In this document: positions 17,889 to 25,794 of the stretch, piece by piece
Position numbering within the stretch: position 1 is the stretch's first letter
Layout of the letters: the number at the start of each line of letters is the position of its first letter
Source of the DNA: Pararhodobacter sp. CCB-MM2
GTDB taxonomy: Bacteria; Pseudomonadota; Alphaproteobacteria; Rhodobacterales; Rhodobacteraceae
Reading direction: 5' to 3'
Assembly (NCBI RefSeq): GCF_001691415.1
Contig: NZ_LRRR01000024.1
Location: 1-64,000 of the forward strand
Length of the DNA: 64,000 bases
The notes under the pieces: model-generated
The model's input: the letters and a program-made list of their open reading frames with translations, nothing else
Database searches by the model: none
What the model was told of the DNA's origin: nothing
Made by a program: the position numbers and the translations under genes

Positions 17889-18817
17889 GGATGGGAACCG
17901 CGATGCCACCGCGCAACCTGAAATGGCGGGCGGCGAAGCGAGTGGTCGGCAAGATGTATTCCGAGATGGTGCATGACCAGATCGGCCTTTTGGCCGCCGG
18001 GATCGCCTTCTACGCGCTGTTCGCGATCTTCCCGGCGATGGCCTCGGTGCTGGCCATTCTGGGGATGTTCTTCACCCCCGACGAGATCACCGGGCCGATG
18101 GTGCAGGCGACGGCCTCGATGCCGCCCAGCGCGGCGCAGTTGATCCTTGAGCAGGCGAATTCCGTCGTCGGCGCGAACAAGTCCTCGCTGGGCGTTGCAG
18201 CGGGGGTGGCGCTGGTCGTGGCGCTTTATTCCATCGCGCGGGGGATGCGGCATCTGGTGCAGGGGCTCAACGTGGCCTTCGACCGGCGCGAGACACGGGG
18301 CTTCTTCCTGCGATGGGCAACCATCGTCGTGCTGGCCGTCTTCGTCGTGGCCGGGGTGCTTTTGGGCATGGGCTCCATAGCGGTGATCCCGGTCATTCTG
18401 GCGCTGGTGCCGCTGGATGTGGACACGGCTGCGGTGATCTCGTTCTCGCGCTGGGTGGCGCTGTTCGCGATCAGCACCTTGGGCATCGCGGTGATCTATC
18501 GCTTCGGCCCGGACCGGCGGCACCATCGCTGGCACTGGACCCTGCCGGGCGCGGTGTTTGCCTGCCTGTTATGGGTGATCGCCTCGGCCGGATTCTCGAT
18601 GTATGCCGAGAATTTCGCCAGCTATCAGCAAAGCTTCGGCGCCTTGGCCGGGGTGGTGGTGCTGCTGACATGGCTGTGGCTGTCGGCCTATGTGCTGTTG
18701 CTGGGGGCCGAGCTGAACGCGGCGCTGGAGCACACCTTCGGCAAGTCCGGGGACGGCAGCGATGTGCCTCCCCAGACCATGGCCGAGACCGCCAGCGAGG
18801 CCGTCCCGGCGGATTGA
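17885..18817 (+). CDS. YihY/virulence factor BrkB family membrane protein
   Basis: 310 residues from the ATG at 17885 (ATGA overlap with pdeM). Six hydrophobic segments lie between about 40 and 285, with the family features GLLAAGIAFYALFAIFPA, ARGMRHLVQGLNVAF and TWLWLSAYVLLLGAELNAALE. Formerly annotated as ribonuclease BN; now regarded as integral membrane proteins of unknown function. It is cotranscribed with the repair genes by position, though no functional link is known. Confidence 0.9.
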   Translation: MRMGTAMPPRNLKWRAAKRVVGKMYSEMVHDQIGLLAAGIAFYALFAIFPAMASVLAILGMFFTPDEITGPMVQATASMPPSAAQLILEQANSVVGANKSSLGVAAGVALVVALYSIARGMRHLVQGLNVAFDRRETRGFFLRWATIVVLAVFVVAGVLLGMGSIAVIPVILALVPLDVDTAAVISFSRWVALFAISTLGIAVIYRFGPDRRHHRWHWTLPGAVFACLLWVIASAGFSMYAENFASYQQSFGALAGVVVLLTWLWLSAYVLLLGAELNAALEHTFGKSGDGSDVPPQTMAETASEAVPAD

Positions 18818-18821
18818 CCGA

Positions 18822-19322
18822 TCAGAAATTGATGACCTTGTGGACGCCCAGATCCGGCGTCTCGTCCTCGTTCATATTCGCCTTCAGGATCTCGAAGCCG
18901 AATTTCACGAGGCTGTCCGACGAGCCCCACATCGCCGCATCGACCAGATCGAGGCGCAGCATCGTCAGGTCCGGATCGTCCTTTCCGCCCTTGAACCATG
19001 CGGCGGCGACCGGGGACCAGTAGTCCTCCAGCTTGGCGCGGTCCAATTCCTCGGTCAGATGGCCGCGCAGGCAGGCGTCGAAGCCACGCTTCTCATCCGT
19101 CAGGCAGAACATGGCGGGCGCGCCCGGGGCCAGCATCCGCACGAGGTCGGTCTGCTTCGAGGTCAGGAACCACAGGCGGTTGCGGTCCCAATCGGCGTAA
19201 TGGGTCATCGGCTGCATGTGCTGGCCGGAATTCTCGACGCCCAACATGCCGGCACGAAGCTTGTCCAGATGCTCGATCAGGGCGTCACGGGGATGGGCAA
19301 CGATGTTCGCATAGGCATTCAT
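18822..19322 (-). CDS. Pyridoxamine 5'-phosphate oxidase-fold general stress protein
   Basis: 166 residues, FMN-binding split-barrel type (MTHYADWDRNRLWFLTSKQTDLVRM resembles the first strands of GsiB/stress PNPOx proteins). These small proteins bind flavin or F420 and are mostly uncharacterised; no true PdxH assignment is made because the PLP-binding residues are not recognisable. Its stop lies 4 bp from the stop of the convergent YihY gene. The 77-bp gap to the antiporter shows nothing distinct. Confidence 0.8.
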   Translation of the reverse strand: MNAYANIVAHPRDALIEHLDKLRAGMLGVENSGQHMQPMTHYADWDRNRLWFLTSKQTDLVRMLAPGAPAMFCLTDEKRGFDACLRGHLTEELDRAKLEDYWSPVAAAWFKGGKDDPDLTMLRLDLVDAAMWGSSDSLVKFGFEILKANMNEDETPDLGVHKVINF

Positions 19323-19399
19323 CGGCTGTTCCTTTCGCTGTCTAGCTGTTGCTGCGACAACGTCCGGCCCTCACCCCCGTTCCTTCACGCTTTTGCGCC

Positions 19400-21319
19400 T
19401 CAGCGGGGATCCGCTGCCCGCTGGCCGGTCTGGCGCTGGCGGTCGGCCTCGGTGTCTTGCGGCAGGGGTGGAGTCCAGCCACGCTCGGTCCGTTCGCGGA
19501 AGGCTCCGCCCGAGGCGCCGAGTTCGATATCCGTCATCAGCTCGCGCGCCAGCTTGATGTATTCGGGGTTCTCGGTCTCGGGGATCGCGGGGTCCCAGAC
19601 CTGCGCCAGCTCATAGAGCGCATGGCGGTCGGCATCGACGAAGGCGCGCGACAGGCGCTCGGCCTCGAACGGATGCATGCCCAGCGCCTCGTAGGCCGAG
19701 CGCCCGGCGCGGACGGAGCTATCGAAGGTCTCGCGAATGATATCCCGCGCGCCGGCCTGATACAGGCGATAGACATGTCGACGGTCATGGGCGCGGACGA
19801 TCATATGCACATGCGGGTGGTTGTGGTGGACGTAATGCACCATCGCCTCGTTCTGATCGGGATCATCCAGCGCGACGATCAAGAGCTTCGCCTCGCCGAT
19901 GCCGGCAGCGGTCAGCAGGTCGGGGCGGGTGGCGTCGCCATAGAAGCCGTTGATCCCGAAGGTGCGCAGCATGTCGAGCTGGCCCGCCGAGTGATCCAGC
20001 ACCGTGGTGCGATAACCCGCGGCGAGCAGCATCCGGTTGACGATCCCGCCATAACGGCCGTGGCCGGCGATGATGATCGGATGCTGCTCGGTGATCTCGT
20101 CATCGTCGCGGTCGGTGGGGCGGTCGAAACGGGGGCGGATCACCCGCTCGTAGAAGATGAACAGGCCGGGCGTCAGCATCATTGACAGGGTGATGATCAG
20201 GTTGAGCGTGGGGGCCATCGTCTCGGGCAGGACGAAATTCGACACGGCGAAGGAGGTCAGCACGAAGCCGAACTCCCCCGCCTGCGCGAGGCCGAGGCCG
20301 AAGAGGTATTTCTGGCTGCCCCTCAGCCCGAACCCGAAGCCGAGGATCAGAAGCACCAGCGCCTTTGCGGCCATCACGGCGATGGTGAGGCCGAGGATCA
20401 GGAACAACTCGTCCCAGAGCAGCGCGAAGTTGATCGCGGCGCCGACGGTCATGAAGAACAGGCCCAGCAGCAAGCCACGGAACGGGTCGATGTCCGATTC
20501 CAGCTCGTGCCGGTACTCGCTGTTCGCGAGCACCACGCCGGCAAGGAAGGTGCCCAGCGCCGGCGAGAGGCCGACCAGCGTCATCAGCAGCGCGATGCCA
20601 ACGACGAAGGCCAGCGCCGTCGCCACGAAGATCTCGCGCAGGCGGGCCTTGGCGATGTAGCGAAACAGCGGCCGGGTCAGGAACATGCCGCCCGCGATCA
20701 CCAGCGCGATGGCGCCGGCGGTGACCAAAGCGGCCTGCCAGCCCTCGATATCCGCGACCAGCGACATCGAGGGGCCGTGGCCGTCCTCGCCCGCGTGATG
20801 CGCGCCGGGGATGGCCAGCAGCGGCACCAACGCGAGGATCGGGATCACCGCGATGTCCTGGAACAACAGGACCGAGAAGCTGGCCTGCCCGCCATCGCCG
20901 CGCATCAGCCCCTTCTCCCCCAAGGTCTGCAGCACGATCGCGGTCGAGGACATGGCGAGGATCAGGCCGATCGCCAGCGAAATGCGCCAGTCCAGCCCGA
21001 AGACGATGCAGGCCCCGGCCACCAACGCCGTGGTCCCGGCGACCTGAAGCCCGCCAAGGCCCAAGAGGCGGTTGCGCAGCTCCCACAGGCGCTTGGGCTC
21101 CAGCTCCTGCCCGACGAGGAACAGCATCATCACCACCCCGAATTCGGCGAAATGCTGGATCGAGACGACATCGACCTCCAGAAGCGTCAGCACCGGACTG
21201 AGCGCGATCCCGGCGATCAGGTAGCCCAGAACCGAACCCAGCCCCAAAGCGGTGGCGATGGGGACGGCGGCGACACCGGCGGCGAGGAACAGGAAGGCGA
21301 GGAGCAGGAAATCGGACAT
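19400..21319 (-). CDS. Kef-type monovalent cation:proton antiporter (CPA2 with RCK domain)
   Basis: 639 residues. An N-terminal Na/H exchanger domain with about 12 membrane segments (1-385) includes AEFGVVMMLFLVGQELEP and the GTFLAGVVLANSEY core. A cytoplasmic TrkA-N/RCK domain follows (about 415-535) with the nucleotide-binding motif IIIAGHGRYGG. This is the glutathione-gated K+ efflux organisation of KefB/KefC. The downstream gene on the plus scale (upstream in transcription) encodes the quinone-oxidoreductase-like ancillary protein, 3 bp away, supporting a Kef system used against electrophile stress. Confidence 0.9.
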   Translation of the reverse strand: MSDFLLLAFLFLAAGVAAVPIATALGLGSVLGYLIAGIALSPVLTLLEVDVVSIQHFAEFGVVMMLFLVGQELEPKRLWELRNRLLGLGGLQVAGTTALVAGACIVFGLDWRISLAIGLILAMSSTAIVLQTLGEKGLMRGDGGQASFSVLLFQDIAVIPILALVPLLAIPGAHHAGEDGHGPSMSLVADIEGWQAALVTAGAIALVIAGGMFLTRPLFRYIAKARLREIFVATALAFVVGIALLMTLVGLSPALGTFLAGVVLANSEYRHELESDIDPFRGLLLGLFFMTVGAAINFALLWDELFLILGLTIAVMAAKALVLLILGFGFGLRGSQKYLFGLGLAQAGEFGFVLTSFAVSNFVLPETMAPTLNLIITLSMMLTPGLFIFYERVIRPRFDRPTDRDDDEITEQHPIIIAGHGRYGGIVNRMLLAAGYRTTVLDHSAGQLDMLRTFGINGFYGDATRPDLLTAAGIGEAKLLIVALDDPDQNEAMVHYVHHNHPHVHMIVRAHDRRHVYRLYQAGARDIIRETFDSSVRAGRSAYEALGMHPFEAERLSRAFVDADRHALYELAQVWDPAIPETENPEYIKLARELMTDIELGASGGAFRERTERGWTPPLPQDTEADRQRQTGQRAADPR

Positions 21320-21322
21320 GAC

Positions 21323-21919
21323 TCAGTTGATCCCGATCAGCGGCAGCGTGTCATGGGTGAGGATATCGGTGGTCTCGGCGGCGCGCAGGTCCAGCCGTTC
21401 ATCGCGCAAGGCCCCCAGCAGCGTGCCGAAGCCCAGCGCATGCGCCGCCGGATCGCGCTTCAGCGCGCCGTGGAAGACATAGGGCGCAAGGAAGCGCATC
21501 TGCGCCAGACGGGCGGTCTGCTCGAAGGGCGTGAGGAAGGTGCGCAGCTCGAAATGCTGGTAGCCCTCGGCCGAATAGGCCTCCTGCGGGCCGCCGGTGG
21601 TCACGGCCAACAGCAGCGTCTTGCCCTTCAGCTTGTCGCCGCCCTGACCATAGGCGAAGCCATGCTCCCAGACGAGGTCGAGCCATTCCTTCACCAAGGC
21701 CGGGCAGGAATACCAGAACAGCGGGAATTGCAGCACGATCACGTCATGGGCCAGCAGCCGCGCTTGTTCCTCGGCGATATCGATGTCGTAGCGCGGGTAT
21801 TCGGCATAGAGGTCGACCTGCGTGATCCCTTCCAATCCCCGCACCACGCGCAGCATCGCGCGGTTCGCCTGAGAGCTGGAGGGCGCGGGATGCGCAGCAT
21901 AATGCAGGAGGCGGGCCAT
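21323..21919 (-). CDS. NAD(P)H-dependent oxidoreductase, Kef ancillary type
   Basis: 198 residues from the ATG at 21919, which begins MARLLHYAAHPAPSSSQANR, the flavodoxin-like FMN loop. LQFPLFWYSCPALVKEWLDLV and TTGGPQEAYS are the conserved KefF/KefG/MdaB motifs. KefG/KefF bind Kef channels and are needed for full activity. It is first in a two-gene operon with the antiporter. A longer in-frame start at 21973 would read into the divergent promoter region and is less likely. Confidence 0.88.
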   Translation of the reverse strand: MARLLHYAAHPAPSSSQANRAMLRVVRGLEGITQVDLYAEYPRYDIDIAEEQARLLAHDVIVLQFPLFWYSCPALVKEWLDLVWEHGFAYGQGGDKLKGKTLLLAVTTGGPQEAYSAEGYQHFELRTFLTPFEQTARLAQMRFLAPYVFHGALKRDPAAHALGFGTLLGALRDERLDLRAAETTDILTHDTLPLIGIN

Positions 21920-22036
21920 GGGTCGTCCTGTGATGGTGTACGCTAATGTGCGACCCCGGGCGCGCCGGGGCAATGGCCGCGTTGCAAGACCGCCTGTCCT
22001 GCGCGATGTTAGCGCCGGACAGGGAGGGAGGCCCCG

Positions 22037-22723
22037 ATGAAACGCTCACGGATCAACCGGATCATGGCCGAGGCGGACGAGTTGATCCGCCGCCACGGCT
22101 TCGTGTTGCCGCCCTTCGCCCGCTGGACGCCCGATCAGTTCCGCCAGAAGGCCGATCTGGCCCGCGCGGTGATCGACGCGCGCTGCGGCTGGGACATCAC
22201 CGATTACGGCGCCGGGGATTTCGACCGGATGGGCCTGTTCCTGTTCACCCTCAGGAACGGGCGGCTTGAGGATCTGCAGGCGGGCCGCGGCATGTGCTAT
22301 GCCGAGAAGCTGCTGATCTCCGGGCAGGAGCAGCTGAGCCCGATGCATACCCATGCGCTGAAGGCCGAGGATATCATCAACCGCGGCGGCGCGACGCTGG
22401 CGGTGCAGCTTTATGGCTCGGATGACCACGGCGCCTTTGCCGAGGATCGCGGCGGCAGCGTGCGCTGCGACGGGATCCGCCGCGATTTCGCCCCCGGCGA
22501 GGTGCTGCGCCTCCAACCCGGCGAGAGCGTCACGCTGATGCCCGGCGACTGGCACGCCTTCTGGGGCGAGGGCGGCGATGTGCTGGTGGGCGAGGTCTCG
22601 ACCGTCAACGACGACGAGACCGACAACATCTTCAAAGACCCGATCGGTCGCTTCGCCACTATCGACGAGGACGAGCCGCCCACGCATCTTCTGGTCAGCG
22701 ATTATCGGCACTGGCTGGGCTGA
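22037..22723 (+). CDS. D-lyxose/D-mannose ketol-isomerase family sugar isomerase
   Basis: 228 residues with a cupin fold. Metal ligands are visible in SPMHTHALKAEDIINRGG (His, His, Glu) and PGDWHAFWGE (His). The N-terminus MKRSRINRIMAEADELIRR and the GLFLFTLRNG motif fit the lyxose isomerase family (PF07385). A strong GGAGGGAG lies before the ATG. No sugar operon is adjacent on this side, so the physiological sugar is unclear; interconversion of D-lyxose/D-xylulose or D-mannose/D-fructose is the family activity. Confidence 0.88.
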   Translation: MKRSRINRIMAEADELIRRHGFVLPPFARWTPDQFRQKADLARAVIDARCGWDITDYGAGDFDRMGLFLFTLRNGRLEDLQAGRGMCYAEKLLISGQEQLSPMHTHALKAEDIINRGGATLAVQLYGSDDHGAFAEDRGGSVRCDGIRRDFAPGEVLRLQPGESVTLMPGDWHAFWGEGGDVLVGEVSTVNDDETDNIFKDPIGRFATIDEDEPPTHLLVSDYRHWLG

Positions 22724-22736
22724 CCCTCGGCCATTG

Positions 22737-22791
22737 TGCAAAAAACTGCACTCTGCGAAGTATCTTCTTGCAATGCGGGTCCGCTTTTGCA
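22737..22791 (+). promoter_or_regulatory. Putative BoxR operator region upstream of benzoate-CoA ligase
   Basis: Four TGCA tetranucleotides (22737, 22747, 22769, 22788) in 55 bp of AT-richer sequence, 77-131 bp before the ligase ATG. BoxR and its relative BzdR are known to bind operators made of TGCA repeats within longer palindromes. Similar clusters precede boxC and boxR in this window. Confidence 0.7.
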
Positions 22792-22867
22792 CTATATCGC
22801 ATCAGCGGCGGCGCAACTCTGCGCCCGGCCCTGTGGAGGGGGCTGTGTCCGCGCGGAGGACATTGCC

Positions 22868-24418
22868 ATGAACGAGAACGCAGCCGTCTATTTCGTAGAC
22901 CGCCACGTAACCGAGGGACGCGGGGCCAAGACTGCCTTCCGCGAGGCAGACGGCGCCCAGCGCAGCCTGACCTATGCCGAGCTTGCCGATCAGGCCGCCC
23001 GTTTCGGCGGGGCGCTGGAGCGCCACGGCGTCCGGCGCGAGGAACGCATCGCCATGGTGGTGCGCGATCAGCTGGAATTCCCGGTGGTCTTCTGGGGCGC
23101 CCTGAAAGCCGGCGCGATCCCGGTGCCGCTGAACACGCTGCTGTCGTCCTCGGTCTATGAGGCGATCCTCAATGACAGCCGCGCCTCGATCCTCGTGGTG
23201 TCGGAGCAGCTGTGGGACGTCGTGAAACCCGCGATTGACGGCAACCGCTTTCTGCGCGCCGTGGTGGTGATCGGCGGTGAGCGCAGCTGCGACGGCACCG
23301 AATGCGTGAATTACGACAACTTCATCAAGGGCGCGAACGCCATCGAGACGGTCGAGGCGCATGGCGATGAGCTGGCCTTCTGGCTCTATTCCTCGGGCTC
23401 GACCGGCGTGCCGAAGGGCGTGCGCCATGTGCATTCCAGCCTCAAGGCGACCTCGGACACTTTCGGCGCGCAGGTGCTGGGCATCCGCGAAGACGACACC
23501 GTGTTCAGCGCGGCCAAACTGTTTTTCGCCTATGGCCTGGGCAACGGCATGTCCTTCCCGATGTCCGTCGGCGCTACGGCGGTGATCTTCTCGGGCCGTC
23601 CGACGCCGGACGCCGTGTCCGACATCCTCGCGCAGGAGAACCCGACGATCTTCTGCGGCGTGCCGACGCTCTATGCCGCGATGGTCGCCGCGCAGGAGAA
23701 GAAGGGCACCGCGCCTGAGCATTGCGTGCGGCTCTGCACCTCGGCCGGCGAGGCCCTGCCCCGCGATATCGGCGAGCGTTGGGAAAAGCTCTGGGCGGCC
23801 GAAATCGTCGACGGCGTCGGCTCGACCGAGATGCTGCATATCTTCCTGTCGAACCGTCCGGGCGACATCGTCTATGGCACTTCGGGCGTGGCCGTGCCGG
23901 GCTATGAGGTCCGGCTGGTCGACGAACACGATGAGGATGTGGCCGAGGGCGATGTGGGCGAATTGCTGGTTCGCGGCCCGTCCAGCGCCGAGGGCTACTG
24001 GAACCGCCGTTCCAAGAGCATGAGCACCTTCCAAGGCCATTGGACCCGGACCGGCGACAAGTATGAGCGCACGGCGCAGGGACGTTTCGTCTACTGCGGG
24101 CGCACGGATGACATGTTCAAGGTCTCGGGCATCTGGGTCTCGCCCTTCGAGGTGGAACAGGCGCTGGTAGAATATCCGGGCATTCTCGAAGCCGCCGTCG
24201 TCGCCCGCCCCGATGAGAAGGACCTGATCAAGCCCGCCGCCTTCGTGGTGCTGAAGGACGGCGCACAGATCGACCCCGACGCGCTGAAAGAGCATATCAA
24301 GGGCAAGATCGGCATGTGGAAATACCCGCGCTGGGTCACCGTGGTCGAGGAACTGCCGAAGACCGCGACGGGCAAGATCCAGCGCTTCAAACTGCGCGAT
24401 CTGGAGGCTGCGGAATGA
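22868..24418 (+). CDS. Benzoate-CoA ligase
   Basis: 516 residues from the ATG at 22868 (GGAGGA upstream); an earlier in-frame start would include the operator region. AMP-forming ligase motifs: YSSGSTGVPKGVRH (A3), GVGSTEMLHIF (A5), TGDKYERTAQGRF and catalytic Lys503 in PKTATGKIQR (A10). The FFAYGLGNG stretch is typical of the benzoate/aryl-CoA ligase family. It converts benzoate, ATP and CoA to benzoyl-CoA, the substrate of BoxAB. It heads an operon with ATGA/GTGA coupling to the next two genes. Confidence 0.92.
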   Translation: MNENAAVYFVDRHVTEGRGAKTAFREADGAQRSLTYAELADQAARFGGALERHGVRREERIAMVVRDQLEFPVVFWGALKAGAIPVPLNTLLSSSVYEAILNDSRASILVVSEQLWDVVKPAIDGNRFLRAVVVIGGERSCDGTECVNYDNFIKGANAIETVEAHGDELAFWLYSSGSTGVPKGVRHVHSSLKATSDTFGAQVLGIREDDTVFSAAKLFFAYGLGNGMSFPMSVGATAVIFSGRPTPDAVSDILAQENPTIFCGVPTLYAAMVAAQEKKGTAPEHCVRLCTSAGEALPRDIGERWEKLWAAEIVDGVGSTEMLHIFLSNRPGDIVYGTSGVAVPGYEVRLVDEHDEDVAEGDVGELLVRGPSSAEGYWNRRSKSMSTFQGHWTRTGDKYERTAQGRFVYCGRTDDMFKVSGIWVSPFEVEQALVEYPGILEAAVVARPDEKDLIKPAAFVVLKDGAQIDPDALKEHIKGKIGMWKYPRWVTVVEELPKTATGKIQRFKLRDLEAAE

Positions 24419-25227
24419 TCGATTGGGCTTCGGGGAAGGGCTGGCTGACCGCTGGCGGCAAAAGGTTGGAATGGGCCGCCTGGGGCGCGCGTGACGCGGG
24501 CCCGGTGATCGTGCTGCTGCACGAGGGGCTCGGTTGTCTGGCGCTGTGGCGGGACTTCCCCGCGCGGCTGGCCAAGGCGACCGGCCTCGGCGTCTTCGCG
24601 TTCTCGCGTGCGAATTACGGCCAGTCCGACGCCGGAGATCTGCCCTTCCCGGTGGATTACATGACCCGTCAGGCCAAGGACGTGCTGCCCGAGGTTCTGG
24701 ACCAGATCGGCGCCGCGCGATTCGTGCTGATGGGCCATTCCGACGGCGCCACCATCGCCGCGGAATATGCCGGGCGGATCGAGGATTTCCGCGTTCGGGG
24801 CCTCGTGTTGATGGCGCCGCATGTCTTTACCGAGCCGATGGGTCTGGCCGAGATCGCCCGCGCCGGCGAGGCCTTCGGGCCCGAGATGGGCGCCAGGATG
24901 GGCAAGTATCACCGCGATCCCGAGGCGACCTTCCGCGGTTGGAACGATGCTTGGCTCAACCCCGACTTCGCCAGCTGGGATGTGAGCGAGATCATCGACT
25001 ATCTGCGCATCCCGACGCTGGTGATCCAAGGGCAGCAGGACCAATACGGCACGATGAAGCAGGTCGAGGAATTCGAGACCCGCTCCTATGCCCCGGTCGA
25101 TGTGCTGGCCTTGGACGATTGCCGCCACGCGCCGCAGTTCGACCAGCCCGAGGCGGTTCTGGACGCCGTCCATTTCTTCACCGGGCGGCTGATGGCGCAT
25201 GAGGCCGCCGAGCCGGAAGGCGTGTGA
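24415..25227 (+). CDS. Alpha/beta hydrolase in the box operon
   Basis: 270 residues from the ATG at 24415, overlapping the ligase stop. The nucleophile elbow is GHSDG (Ser109), the oxyanion-region motif is LLHEGLGCLALW, and a late DCRHAPQFDQP supplies the catalytic His. Family and context suggest hydrolysis of a CoA-thioester, ring-cleavage or ester intermediate, perhaps a clearing role for stalled aryl-CoA, but the substrate is not known. The coupling to the ligase indicates a role in benzoate metabolism. Confidence 0.85.
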   Translation: MIDWASGKGWLTAGGKRLEWAAWGARDAGPVIVLLHEGLGCLALWRDFPARLAKATGLGVFAFSRANYGQSDAGDLPFPVDYMTRQAKDVLPEVLDQIGAARFVLMGHSDGATIAAEYAGRIEDFRVRGLVLMAPHVFTEPMGLAEIARAGEAFGPEMGARMGKYHRDPEATFRGWNDAWLNPDFASWDVSEIIDYLRIPTLVIQGQQDQYGTMKQVEEFETRSYAPVDVLALDDCRHAPQFDQPEAVLDAVHFFTGRLMAHEAAEPEGV

Positions 25228-25655
25228 CCGCCCTCCCGCCCGCGCCGCATTACCCGGGCCGCAACCCGCGCCCGGACCCTTCCCTGTTCGCCCCGGCCTT
25301 GTCAGGGCTCGAGGGCCTGACCCCCACTGAGCTGGCCGCCAGCCCCGCCTTTGCCGGGGGCTTGGCGGCCTTTCGCGCGGGCTTCTACTGGGAAGCGCAT
25401 GAATTCTGGGAGGCCGTCTGGTCCGCCCTGCCGCAGGCCTCGGCCGAGCGGGAACTCCTGCGCGGGCTGATCCAGCTGGCCAATGCCGGGCTGAAGCGCC
25501 GCATGGGCCGCGAAGGCGCCGTCGCGCGGATCCTGCCCCTGGCCGAGGCCGCGTTGCGCGAAGCCCGGCGCCGCGGGGGTGAGTCGCTGATGGGGATCGA
25601 TGCGGCGGTGCTGTTAGCGCTGCAGGTCCGGATTCAGGATGAAACTGCAGTATAG
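25224..25655 (+). CDS. DUF309 domain-containing protein
   Basis: 143 residues with a GTG start at 25224 overlapping the hydrolase stop (GTGTGA). The core motif FRAGFYWEAHEFWEAVW and the helix LLRGLIQLANAGLK match DUF309, a small all-helical family of unknown function. Placement between an aryl-CoA hydrolase and boxC is notable, but no biochemical role can be assigned. Its 3' end carries the first TGCA elements of the boxC promoter. Confidence 0.82.
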   Translation: MTALPPAPHYPGRNPRPDPSLFAPALSGLEGLTPTELAASPAFAGGLAAFRAGFYWEAHEFWEAVWSALPQASAERELLRGLIQLANAGLKRRMGREGAVARILPLAEAALREARRRGGESLMGIDAAVLLALQVRIQDETAV

Positions 25656-25754
25656 TGCAATATTCTGCGCGCCGGACGTGGAAATATCTTGCACTTCGGC
25701 TGCTGAATCGGCAAAATAGGTATTTACCGCTTACCATGTCGGCACTATTGTGCA
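25646..25754 (+). promoter_or_regulatory. Putative BoxR operator/promoter region upstream of boxC
   Basis: TGCA elements at 25646, 25656, 25690 and 25751, with further palindromic context such as TGCAATATTCTGC and GCACTATTGTGCA. The TGCAATATTCT string recurs upstream of boxR. The segment is much more AT-rich than its surroundings and lies 41-149 bp before the boxC ATG, suggesting boxC has its own BoxR-controlled promoter. Confidence 0.72.
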
Positions 25755-25794
25755 TCGCAACCGAGGCTGCCGACGGACCCCAGGGAGGATTCCA

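Noticed and set aside
22736..22867. Upstream in-frame start for benzoate-CoA ligase
   Set aside because: It would translate the TGCA operator region; the ATG at 22868 has a good ribosome site and matches the family N-terminus.
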